Assembly: GCA_021397845.1 (NCBI GenBank)
Contig: CM038038.1
Location: 71,656,748-71,720,747, forward strand
From: Areca catechu
Lineage: Eukaryota; Streptophyta; Magnoliopsida; Arecales; Arecaceae
DNA: 64,000 nucleotides
Reading direction: 5' to 3'
Below are positions 1-9,973 of the stretch, piece by piece. How positions within the stretch are numbered: position 1 is the first letter of the stretch; every line of letters starts with the position of its first letter. A model generated the notes under the pieces. It did not search any database, had not been told where the DNA came from, and saw only the letters and a list, made by a program, of their open reading frames with translations. A program made the position numbers and the translations under genes.

Positions 1-1320
1 ATACACTTATCCTTTCTAGATGGTGAGGGGTTAGTTTCATCAAAAATAACATGAATTGACTCTTCTACAATAAGAGTCCTTTTGTTAAATACTCTATATG
101 CTTTGCTATGTAATGAATAACCAAGGAATATAGATTCATCAGATTTTGCATCAAATTCTTCTAGGTTATCTTTGCCATTATTTAACATAAAGCATTTACA
201 CCCAAAAACATGAAAGTAATTGATATTTTGTTTTCTTCCATTCCAAATCTCATAGAGGGTTTTCTTTGAAAATGGGTGTATTAAAACTTGGTTTAGTATA
301 TAACAGGCAGTGTTCATCGCTTTTGTCCAAAAGTATCTTGGAAGATTACCTTCACACAACATTGTTCGGGCCATTTCTTACAAAGTTCTATTCTTTCTCT
401 CTACAACACCATTTTATTATGGTGTTCTAGGAGCGGAGAAGTTGTGATCAATGCCGTGCTCAATGCAATATTCATCAAAGAATTGATTTTGAAATTCAGT
501 TCCATGATCACTTCTTATAGAAATAACCGAAAGATTTTTCTCATTTGAGATTTTCTTATGAAATTTTCGAAATATGTCAAAAGTTTTATCTTTATGTACA
601 ACAAATAATATCCATGTGAATCTAGAAAAGTCATCTACAATCACAAGGCCATATTTCATACTTCCTAGGCTTGTGGTCCTAGTTGGTCCAATAAGTCCAT
701 GTGAAGTAGCTCAAGGGGTCTAGTTGTTGAAATAATATTTTTTGATTTAAAACTCCTCTTAGTTTATTTGCCTAATTGACAAGCATCACATACATAATTA
801 AGATCTACTTTAAAATGTGGCAAACCTCTAACTAGATTCTTTGAGATTAATTTGGCAATAGTATGCATGCTAGCATGACCAAATCGTCTATGCCATAATA
901 AACATGACTCCTTGGTCTTAGCATTCATTGCTACTAGACTAGAACTACTGGACATGGCTAGATCATTCAGATCTACCACATAAATGTTTCCAAGTCTATG
1001 GCCAATGAATTTGTTGCTAGAGTCAAGAAAGTTAGTTACTATACACATAGATGATTCAAAGATAATTTTGAAGCATTTATCACACAATTGACTAATACTT
1101 AATAAGTTATGCTTCAATTTATCTACTAGCAATACATCTTCAATAAAAGTACATGAGGTTATTTTGATCTTACCGATTCTGATTATTCTTCCCTTGCCAT
1201 TATCTCCAAATGTAACCAATCCTCCTTCTTTCATTTGTAGGGTGATGAACTGATCTTTTTCACCCGTCATATGCCTTGAACAGCCGCTGTCAAAATACTA
1301 TCTTTTCTTTAATTTATGGG
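1..1320 (-). pseudogene. pol: copia pol fragment: protease, pre-integrase domain, integrase core
   Basis: Read on the minus strand, the retropepsin active site Asp-Ser-Gly is at 1283-1291, followed by a SRHMTG-like stretch typical of copia protease. Next comes the GAG-pre-integrase domain (about 1270-764) with the LWHRRFGH zinc-binding motif. The integrase core follows (about 660-330), with VDDFSR for the first catalytic Asp, RSDHGTEF for the second and NGVVERKNR for the Glu. The frame is broken between 764 and 660 and just after the core. The products would cut the polyprotein and insert cDNA in the nucleus. The RT and RNase H part lies outside the window. Confidence 0.85.
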
Positions 1321-1370
1321 CTGCAAGACAATCCTGCAAAATAATCAAAGAGTGATTTTAGGTACCCAAG

Positions 1371-3223
1371 CTAACTTGGATCCTTTCGGGTTAGCAAAAT
1401 GGTTCCCTTTGGAATCCAAATGGTTCTAAATTTCAATGCACTAGTCATGAAATTTTTCAATAAATTGCATTGATAGGATTTATGTCCAGATCTATGACAT
1501 GCATAACAAATAATTTTATCATTTTTGAATGATGCATGCTTTGAAGCTATAAAAGATGCAGAAACAAAAATATTTGGTTCAAAAGATTTTTGCATAGAAT
1601 TCTTAGGAACATATTTCAAGCCATTTGAAATTGGTTTCGATGGAAGAGCTTCTTTAGGTTTATCATTTGAAGCTGAAGCTTTCGAGGATACAAATTTTAT
1701 TGCTAAAATTCCTTTAGCATTTAAAACATTAAATCCAATTCCAGCTTTACTTTTTGAAGCTTTTTTCTCTTTCAAAATTAGCTCAAGCTTATTAGAATTC
1801 AAAGTAAGTTTTTCTACTAAGTGTTTAAGCTTTTCAACCTCCTTTTTCAAATCAATATTTTCGGCAACTAAAATATTGTTTGTCTCATTTAAATTATTTT
1901 TCTTATTATTCAAAGCAATAACATTTTTGGAAAAGTTATTCAATTCTTTTTGCAAAATATTATTCTTTTCAGAAATTTCATCCTTGTCTTTCAATAAAAT
2001 ATTATTTTTATTTTTTAAGGATTTAATTTTAATCCCAACTTTCTTGAATTCAATAAGTAAATCATGAAATGCTGAATTCAGTTCATCATATGAAAATTCA
2101 GTTTGTAGCTCAGGGGATGATACCTCTTTTTCAAGACCCATCAAACATAGATTTGCAGATTTTGTAGTCTCTTCTTCTTCTATTGATGAGGATGCTTCGC
2201 CGTCGCTCCACGTCGCTACCATAGCTTTCTTTTTCTTTTTCCTAAATCCCTTTTTTAGTAAAAGGCAATCTGGTCGGATGTGCCCTGGCTTTTTGCATTC
2301 ATAACAGGTGGGCACTTCTTTTTCTTTCTCATTTTCTTTATCCTTCTCCTTACTGAAATCTTTGTTCTTGTGAAATTTTCTGAAGTGTCTTCCTTTTCTT
2401 GTTCCCAAGAACCTTCTAAATTTTCTGACGACCATGGCAACGTCTTCATCTTCCATGTCGCTTTTAGTAGAGGAGCTTTCTTCTTCCGATTCTTCATCCT
2501 TTCTAGAATCCATAGCAGCTTTGAAGGCGATTGATTTCTTCTTCTTTTGATCATCTTCAGTTCGGTGATGCATGGTCAGTTCATGTATGATGAGAGATCC
2601 TAGCAGTTCATCTAGCAATAAGGTATTCAAATCTTTTGCTTCCTGGATGGCAGTTACTTTCGGATCCCACTTATCCGGAAGAGATCTTAGAATCTTCTGT
2701 ACTAGATCTGCATTAGAATATACCCTACCAAGACTTTTTAAGCCATTAATAATATCAGTGAAATGTGAGAACATGGTAGATATTGTTTCATTAGGTTCTA
2801 TCTTAAATAATTCGTAACTATATACAAAAAGATTAATTTTAGAAGACTTCACTTGAGAAGTTCCTTCATGGGTCACTTCAAGTTTGTCCCAAATTTTTTT
2901 ATAGAAGAGCAACTAGAAACTCAATTAAACTCATTACTATCCAAAGCACAATATAATAAGTTCATGGCTTTGGCATTTAATTCACCCATTTTCATGTCAT
3001 GTTCGTTCTAATCATCTTCAGGTTTAAGAATGTCCACTCCATCAATTTTAGTCATGGGGATATAAGGACTCTTTAGAATGACCTTCCACAACTGAAAATT
3101 AACTGCTTGAATATAGATCTTCATTCTAGCTTTCCAATATGCATAATTTATGCCAGTGAAGAGTGGAGGTCTATTAGTGGATTGGCCTTCTGCCAATGAT
3201 GTACTCATTGGATGAGCCATCAA
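1371..3223 (-). pseudogene. gag: Sirevirus gag (capsid/nucleocapsid), broken
   Basis: The start at 3223 lies just inside the primer site. The first 71 codons contain the copia gag signature around NYAYWKARM. A stop at 3008 and disruptions near 2913-2940 separate this from a 513-codon open stretch (2912-1371). That stretch holds a UBN2-like capsid region, a basic linker, a CCHC zinc knuckle (CYECKKPGHIRPDC), a long Asn/Lys-rich coiled coil and a second knuckle-like motif (CYACHRSGHKSYQC). A long gag with coiled coil and second knuckle is known for Sireviruses. It would package element RNA. It is a pseudogene because at least one stop and a frame change separate the two parts. Confidence 0.85.
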
Positions 3224-3251
3224 TCTTTACTCTAAGATAATCAGAGACATT

Positions 3252-3263
3252 GCTCTGATACCA
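3252..3263 (-). other. Primer binding site (initiator tRNA-Met) of Sirevirus copy 1
   Basis: The minus strand reads TGGTATCAGAGC, the standard plant PBS complementary to the 3' end of initiator tRNA-Met. It lies two bases from the LTR's terminal CA (plus-strand TG at 3266), which fixes the inner LTR edge and the element's orientation. Confidence 0.9.
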
Positions 3264-3265
3264 AT

Positions 3266-4840
3266 TGTTGCCCAGGTGGCTACCCAAGAGGGGGGGTGAA
3301 TTGGAAATTTAAAAAATTAAAGCAAGTAATGTGCAATTAAAATTCCTTAGAAGGTTTAGGTGCTGTGATAGAGTTATAAATTGCAGAAGCTAAAAAAAAG
3401 TAAAGAAGCACAACACAAACACACCAAATTTATAGTGGTTCGGAGCATCCCAGCTCCTACGTCTACTATCCAAGATACCACTTGAAATTTTCACTATATT
3501 TATACCCAAATATAGTATTATTGTTTTACAGGATCACAATCCAAAACCTCTATACTTTGGTTTTACGGGATTACCAAAGAAAACCCAACACCCTTTGGTT
3601 TTAACAAGCTCACTAAAAAAACCTAACTTGGTTTTACCAGGATCACCAAGAACCTAGCACTTGGTTTTTATCAAGGCTCACCAAGAACCTAACAATTCAA
3701 AAATTGAATTGAAAGAAATGCAATGATAATGACAAACTCAATTTATCGGATAGTTGCCAGTGCAGCTTGTTGAAAGTCCACTTGAATGTACTTGAATAGA
3801 CTTTAACTACTTCAGTGGCTTCTTTCCAAAGTTGCTTCAAGCTTCAGATTGGAATTGATGAAGACTTGAAAGCTTGACTTGAATGCTCTTTTGCTCTTTT
3901 GCTGTTGGTTGGTAGGATATTCAATGAAGCTCTCTTTTCTTTGAAGAACTCTCTAATTCATTGCTTCAAGTAAGTTCAAATCCTTCATGTTTAAAGTCTT
4001 CTATCATCCCAAGGTAGTTCTAGCCATTGTAGACCATTGGGAAATGATTTTTTACCATTGGAGTACCTTTTAGCATTCAAAAATAATTTCTGGAATTAGT
4101 CGTTAGATACCTGAAAATGACGTTCGAGTCGGCTCGGATTCCTTTAAGTCGGCTCGGATCCTTCGAGTCGATGGGTCGAGTCGCCAAATCTTTAATACAG
4201 TCAGCTATTTATCTCAGGGCGCAAAACATCACTCTGGACGAGTTGGCTCTTGATAGCTCGGGTCGGCTCGAACTTCCTTCTTTGAAAAACTTGAATTCGA
4301 GGAGTCGACTCTTTTCAGCTTGGGTCAGCTCTTCTTCTCAGGTTCGAAAAACCTCACTTTGGAAGAGTCGGCTTGGTGCAGTTCGGGTCGGCTCGCTTTC
4401 TCAAGCTTTCAACATTAGGTCTGGCAGAGTTGGCTCTTTCTTGTTCGGGTTGGCTCGCTTGGCTATTTTAAAAAATCTTCAAAAATTGGATTCTAAAGGA
4501 GTCACTCGGACTAATTCCAATCGACTCGGATTCACTAGAGTCAGCTCACTTTCCATTGAGTCGGCTTGGATTGCTGCATTCCAGAATCCTTGCTGCGTGC
4601 CAGTAAGCAGAGTCGGCTCTTCACATGTGGGGTCGGCTCGAGTGTCCTCTTCAGGATTTTTACATTTGAACTTAAAGAAAAACTCTTACCAACTCTTTAC
4701 ATCCTCAAACAAAACAACTCAAAATAAATTTCATGGCGCACACACACATAGACATAACCCTTTTAACATGATTTTTTCTTAGCTTTTTCATTGGGTTCTT
4801 CTTTACAAAAAACTCATTACAACACAACTCAAACAAGACA
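3266..4840 (-). repeat. 5' LTR of Sirevirus copy 1, outer end truncated
   Basis: The inner end is set by the PBS and the terminal CA. The LTR extends at least 1.5 kb. It holds a run of short units around 3470-3690 (Thr/Pro codon-like CCAAGAACCTAGCAC repeats) and the palindrome cluster at 4122-4650. The expected outer terminus is missing, so 4840 is an estimate. The plus-strand open frame at 4117-4782 follows the repeat motif and is not considered a gene. Confidence 0.7.
4122..4650. repeat. Cluster of CGAGTCGGCTCG-like palindromic motifs in the Sirevirus LTR
   Basis: About fifteen variants of GAGTCGGCTCG occur within 530 bp at irregular spacing. The core has inverted arms CGAG and CTCG around a 4-base centre. 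The same motif recurs three or four times at 51195-51270 in Sirevirus copy 2. Clustered palindromes in LTRs are a known Sirevirus trait; their role here (transcription factor sites or methylation targets) is inference. Confidence 0.7.
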
Positions 4841-4974
4841 TGGAAAAAGGTAAGAAAAGATATTTCATTTCTTTTTTGAATTTTTTTTACAAAAAAGAAA
4901 AAAAAGAAAGAAAAAAAAAGAAACTCTTATAAAGAGAGAAAAGAAAAAGGATTGTAGGAGTTTGGAAAGCACAA

Positions 4975-5485
4975 TCAATAACCGCTTGCCGGCCCTTTCC
5001 CATGCCGGCGGGGGGAGTCTTGGAAGGAGGATGAAGGGGCTCCAGGGTTCCTCTCCGGATCAGAATCCGACTCCTCAAAATCATAGTCGAATTCGTGTCC
5101 AGGGAAGGGAACTGAGGGCTTGATATTGTCAAGGCCCTTCAAGTCATAAAACTTGAAGGCCTTACCCCTACATTCCCGGAACCCCTCATGATAAGAGTCC
5201 AGAACCACCTCGACGACCTCCTCTTTGAAAGCAGAAGACACCTTGAAGTCTGAAATGGCATCTGCCATCTTCTTCTTGGCCTCCTCCTCCTCCGCGACGG
5301 CCATCTTGACTTGGGTCCGAGCCTCCTCTAGTTGAGCCTCCAGGATGCGGACCTTTCTCCCCAAGCGATCGACGACCGGCTCATCATCGTCACTCAATCC
5401 GGGGAATGTGGGACTTCTCCCTGGCTCTAGTACCAATAGCCCTTCTCTTCGCCACCCTACGGAGCTTAGAGATGCTGAACTTCAT
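4975..5485 (-). pseudogene. Small antisense ORF of Tat copy A (coiled-coil protein)
   Basis: The start at 5485 (MKFSISKLRR...) matches the start of the ORF at 43358 in copy C. A frameshift near 5405 separates it from a 150-residue frame ending at 4975. That frame carries a coiled coil, then a conserved block FKEEVVEVVLDSYHEGF, a YDLKGLDNIKPSVPF segment and an acidic tail. The function is unknown. The same module in other Tat antisense ORFs here suggests a family descended by duplication. Being read against pol, it is an additional ORF, not part of gag-pol. Confidence 0.65.
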
Positions 5486-6274
5486 TTTTTTTTTCGAAAT
5501 GACGGAGAAAGAAGAAAAATTCCCAAAGCGGGAGTCTGAACTTGTGATGGCCTTCGACAGGGAGGACATGGCCCCATTTTTAAGGGCCTTACACCCACGA
5601 TTGGCCACCAAGAGACGTGCCCCACACCCTTTCTCAGGTGCATCAAAAGGCGCCATGTGTCGGGGCGTCGCCTTGAGACCCTAGGTGACTGCTTGAGAGA
5701 TACTCTTGGGAAAGCAACTGCTAGTGCCACAGATCTGGAAGAATCTCCATCATGCAGCAATGGCATTAATGGCTCCTTTTCAGAAAAGAAAGATTTGGCG
5801 GCATTGATGGCACAAGAGAACGCGACCATTTGAATGTCAATGCACCCAGTGCAAGCAACGAGAACCACGATTGAGGTTCCTTAATCATCCATCAACGGGA
5901 AAGGGACACCTGTCTATTATGTCTATCCCTTGATGGGCGATTTAAGTATGAAACAAAAGTGATGTCAGCCTGGTTGACTGTAAACGGTCTCTGGCAACGG
6001 CATTCCAAGTTACTTCAGAATTTGTCTTCAGTGCTGATCGCCAACTAAACGGTCTTCGGCCTTGACTTTTTGACTAAACAGAAGAGAGAGCAGTGAAGCC
6101 CAAACTGCCAATCAGACCAACAACCTTATCTGAGCTATATTCGAAGATACGACATGGCACATGCAAGAGAAGAGAAAGCTATTTTGCGATTCAAAAGATT
6201 GTCAATTATATATCAAAAGAATATATAAAAAAAAACAAAGAAAGAGAAGACAATGCCTAAAGCTACATAGATTG
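5486..6274. other. Spacer between the two antisense ORFs of Tat copy A
   Basis: I see no coding sequence here. By position it should hold the 3' end of the larger antisense transcript and the upstream region of the smaller one. Short open frames here overlap on both strands without recognisable content. Confidence 0.5.
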
Positions 6275-8549
6275 CTAGACATCCAGTGGAGGGGACCCAA
6301 TGCCACAGGATTGAAGCAGCTTGTCAATCTGTGCAGCAAGGGTTTCATCGACTTGGGCTGGGACCGGAGAACCTTCAACTCGGACCTCCTCTTCAGCCTG
6401 AGACCCCTCCTGAGTCAGGATCGGAGACGGAACCGCATCCAGACCCTCGACTGAGGCAGGAGCCTCTTCTCCCAGGCATAGAACCTCTTTGGCTCTCTCG
6501 ACTTCTTCAGCCTGTGCTGAAACCATGCCGGTATCCCCGACCACGGCCGGGATCCCCTCCCTTGGGTTCAACATCTCCCCAATTTCTCCCACGGCTTCTT
6601 CTTCTTCTTCTTCTCTATCTTCTTCAACTATGTCGAAACGGGGGACACCAAAAAGATCAAGGTGTGGGAAAGCCCCCTGACCTTGGCAAGTCCATCATTG
6701 AAGCCATGCTGATAGCCGTATAAGGTTGCCTCATTCATCTCCTCCTAGAACTATGAGGACTTCCTAAAGTCTGCTACGGCATCACTTGCCAGCTTTTTCA
6801 GAACCGCAGATTCCCTCCTAGCCACCTCGGACTCCAAGATCGCCTCTTCGGCTCTCCTGTTAGCCTCCTCAGCCATCTTGGTCAGACTCTCCAATCTCTC
6901 TTGATTCTCCTTAGCAGATTATTCCAAGGACTCGACCCACTTCCTGCTTTTCCTCAACCCTGCCCCTTGCTCTGCAATTGTCAACTGGGCACTTTTCAAC
7001 TCGCCCCTCAATCCACGAACTTTAGCATCCGCATGAGCGAGATGGTTCTCCATAGACTGCCTCATCTCCTCGGCCACATCTTTTTCAGCTTTGGCCGTAT
7101 GAAGCTCCTCCTTGAGGCTGTGGATAAGCATGTCGACATTCCCCAGGGCCTCCTCCAGGAAGGTGACGTCATAGACTAACTACATTGATAATGTGAGATA
7201 ACGAGCCAATCAATCCTCAAAATGGAGGTACAGAAAGAACCTTACCTGTTGCAGGGAGGAAAATGCAGAATCGGAAACTCTGGCGAGGCTTCGACCTCGG
7301 ACAACTACCAGATCATGAGCAGCAATGTGTTCTTCAACGCCCGCCTGGCTACGGCGGGAACCAACAATCCCCCTGTAGGGGAAAGCTCTGAAGAGTCAGC
7401 GGGATGGCTCCCGGCTGGAAATGCCTCACGCGCGAACTCTCCCTCAACTTGTGGTGCCTTGCCCCTATCAGCTGCAAGGGGACAAGGCAGTGGCACACCT
7501 GCCATCTGAGACGGACTCTTCCTTGTATAGACCGGAGAAGTAACCACCGACAAAGTTTCAACTGGATGAGGTCCTATTGGGGCTTCCCCCATCGGTGCCA
7601 CATCTTCCCCGGAGGTTTCCCGGGAGGATGAAGTTCCCCGGTCTCCTTCAGGACCCTCTCTTTGGGCCCTCTTCCGAACTGCCGATCTCGTAAGAGGGGC
7701 CTGTGCTACCCTCTTCTCGGAAGTTAGGTGGAGTCAGCTCAAATTAAGCTTCATTCCACCACCTGCAAACAGAAAAACTTCTCTAAGTCAACTGAACTAT
7801 GACCTGAATAGGAGAAAAGAAGTGAAAAACTTCCATCATCTATACCTAATGCAGGGAACCTGCTAATACCTGCTTGATGGAGGTTCATCTTCTCCAACAA
7901 CTCACGGATAGGAATAGTTTCCAAGTCAGTCAGCAGATTATAATCAGACTGGTCGGCCGCCAAAACCTTTTTTCCATCATTGGCAGTCAAGCGTGGTTTC
8001 TTTCAAACGCTATCAAAGCCCCACGGGTCGATAGACAACACAAAGACAAAGGTAGGTATCCATCCATGGATAGCACTAGGCATGTCCTTGATGATCTTGC
8101 AGCCTGGCCAAGGGCCGATCACCCACCATCCATCTCCATGAAGATTTCTCTTGAGCACAAAGAGCGGTAAACAAATTGGTCCTGGGTTCTATGTTAGCTA
8201 TGTGGCATTGAACCAAAAACCCGCAGATGTTCCGAATGCTATTTGGAGTTAGCTGCGCAGGCACCACTTGGTACAGACGAAAGACTTTGATGAAGAAAGG
8301 ATGCAAAGGAAATCAGAGCCCAGCCTTCAAGTGGTCTTTGTATACAGCCAAGCACCCGGGAGGAAGTTTGTTCACCCGTTCCTTAGATGCAAGAAGGACG
8401 AAAGGAAATCCCTCAGGAATGCGATAATGCTCCCGAAGATGATTCATCTTCCCTGGTGAAACAGAGCTAGGAACTGATTCTGGGCTCACTACATCACTGG
8501 CCCCCAAAGGCCCAATCTGTCCCTCTCGACTTTCTACAGATTCAACCAT
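6275..8549 (-). pseudogene. Large antisense ORF of Tat copy A (PF04195 Transposase_28-like), spliced
   Basis: The chosen start is the ATG at 8549 (MVESVESREG), matching the start in copy C. The first exon contains the 'putative gypsy type transposon' domain (PF04195): HLREHYRIPEGF, then a DHLKAGL block, HPFFIKVFRLYQVVPAQLTPN and VLAADQ. An intron of 83 bp (7763-7845, GT..AG on the minus strand) follows, then a Pro/Ser-rich exon, a second intron of 66 bp (7180-7245, GT..AG), a coiled coil (HSLKEELHTAKAEKDVAEE) and an acidic tail ending at 6275. Stops after the coiled coil and after the first intron, plus a frameshift near 6680, break it. Function unknown; the domain family is found in plant retroelement antisense ORFs. 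Confidence 0.75.
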
Positions 8550-9073
8550 GATAAAAGAACGGAGCAAAAGAGCAGAAAGAAAGTTCTACTTGCAGAAAAG
8601 AACTGATGGCCAAGAACAGGGAAGGCTGAGCGAAGATTGAAGTTGAAGAAGCTTCCTCAGACGTACCTTCTCTCTTTCCCAAAAAGAGACAAAAAGTCTT
8701 AAAACTCTGCCAAGCTGATGTGACAAGAAATAATCCAAAGGGTATAATCCGTTTGGATCAATAGCCGGGATGAAGCACATTCATCATCCAACAGGCAGGA
8801 AGGAACCACGACAACCATTTGAATCCCAACCAAAAGATTGGTTGGACTGCCATGCAGCGAAAAAAGAAAGGACGGTCCCCGAGCCGCCCACTCCTTTCTC
8901 CTCCCTTAATTAGGAAATGACAACTATCCACCACTGCACCAAATCGACTAGCAGTTATGATGGACAGTCCAATCAGAGATCTTTACGATCATCCACTACA
9001 CCATCCCCCAGAAGGAAAATGACAAATCATTGATACTCTCACTCTTCGAGGCAATTATTTGCTTCGAAAACTG
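8550..9073. other. Upstream region of the antisense ORF / 3' untranslated region of Tat copy A
   Basis: Non-coding on both strands as far as I can see. It lies between the antisense start codon and the polypurine tract, so on the minus strand it should contain that gene's promoter and leader. No clear TATA box was identified. Confidence 0.5.
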
Positions 9074-9089
9074 AGAGTAGGGGGATAAC
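9074..9089 (+). other. Polypurine tract of Tat copy A
   Basis: The purine-rich run GAGAGTAGGGGGATAA lies immediately before the LTR start TGTTAGGATATC. This is the plus-strand priming site and shows that the element reads left to right although its visible ORFs read the other way. Confidence 0.8.
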
Positions 9090-9973
9090 TGTTAGGATAT
9101 CTCAGTCCAAGTACGATCCAACTACCGGTTCAGCCGATCGAAGCCTTGTCTTTCGAACCACAAACTTCGGACCCAGGTATTCAGGAAGAGCTGGATAATC
9201 TATGGGCAAGCCGAAGCCCTTTACGAGTCTACAGCACTCGAAGACAAGACCTTCGGATTACATCTTCAGCTCTCGCAGAAGACCAATTCCTTCGGCTCCT
9301 GAAAACAAAATCACCAGCCCGATCCAACTCCTGAAGACATGCTCTTCGGTTTATATGAGAACACAGCCTCCGGCCTATGATAAAGGTCAAGTTCCTGATC
9401 TATGCCGGAGATGAGATCTCCGATCCGTCTCGAGAGGATCCGAGGACGAAGACATTCTCAATCTGATTACGGGAACTTCCCTTAAAGGGAAGTCTGAAGA
9501 CGGATTCATGATCTGTCTCACACCACAACAAGCACGACTAGCAATGGTAACCAACGGTTACCATCGACTATCTCCGAGACACAATCAAGCGCGTAACTCC
9601 AGCTGCAACGCCTCCGGCCTGGCTGGAACTACTCGACGACAACCCACGATTGCGAATCATGGGGGAGAAATTAACTCCCCTTCATAACCGTTGGAGAGAA
9701 GAAGGAAACCGCATGCCAGATGGCTCCTTATAAACAACAGTAAGAGGGGATACTAAAGGTAAGGCACAGTATACTCCTAAAAATCCCAGAGTCCTTTCCC
9801 TCTGCTTCTAAAGAGCCTTCTCCATTCTGTGGCTGGAGCTTGCCTCTGATTTAGGCATCGGAGTGTCCCCGGCCGGAGCAACTCCGGCAAGATATTTGTT
9901 TTGCAGGTGAACCAGGAAGCGGTCCTGCGATACAGTAGCTCCGCCCGGTCGGAATAGGGACTCTACACCAACA
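9090..9973 (+). repeat. 3' LTR of Tat copy A
   Basis: It starts TGTTAGGATATC after the PPT and ends TACACCAACA, giving TG...CA ends with a short inverted repeat and 884 bp. A block near its end (GGCATCGGAGTGTCCCC...TTTTGCAGGTGAAC) is shared with the LTRs at 28505-28565 and 29040-29100, supporting the same lineage. The bases after it, GGGAC, are the likely target duplication, but the other flank is not in the window. Confidence 0.85.
9729..9734 (+). promoter_or_regulatory. TATA box of Tat LTR (copy A)
   Basis: TATAAA in GC-balanced LTR sequence about 245 bp before the LTR end, a usual position for the element's core promoter. Confidence 0.5.

Larger units (their letters stand above)
1..4840 (-). 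mobile_element. Sirevirus-type Ty1/copia element, copy 1 (5' part, runs off the window)
   Basis: Reading on the minus strand the order is LTR, primer binding site, gag, protease, pre-integrase domain, integrase core. This is the copia order, with pol leaving the window before reverse transcriptase. The long gag with two zinc knuckles and a coiled coil, and the long LTR with a palindrome cluster, point to the Sirevirus (SIRE/Maximus) lineage. The outer LTR edge is not intact: no terminal sequence like the start of the related LTR at 53951 is seen near 4840, where Tat copy A begins, so the boundary is approximate. Positions 1-1112 match, in reverse, 48229-49320 of the second copy. Confidence 0.85.
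4850..9973 (+). mobile_element. Ty3/gypsy Tat-lineage element, copy A (3' part)
   Basis: This fragment holds antisense ORFs (minus strand), then a plus-strand polypurine tract and a 3' LTR ending at 9973. The same order is seen in copy B, where a plus-strand pol precedes the antisense ORF, so copy A is the 3' portion of an element whose pol is missing. The 5' edge abuts Sirevirus copy 1 near 4850. The 3' edge lies in an exon of the PF03004 transposase gene. Confidence 0.8.

Noticed and set aside
1525..2067. 180-codon plus-strand Phe/Ser-rich frame
   Set aside because: Shadow of the gag coiled coil on the minus strand.
4117..4782. 221-codon Ser/Arg-rich plus-strand frame
   Set aside because: Falls in the Sirevirus LTR and follows the GAGTCGGCTCG motif cluster; reads opposite to the element.
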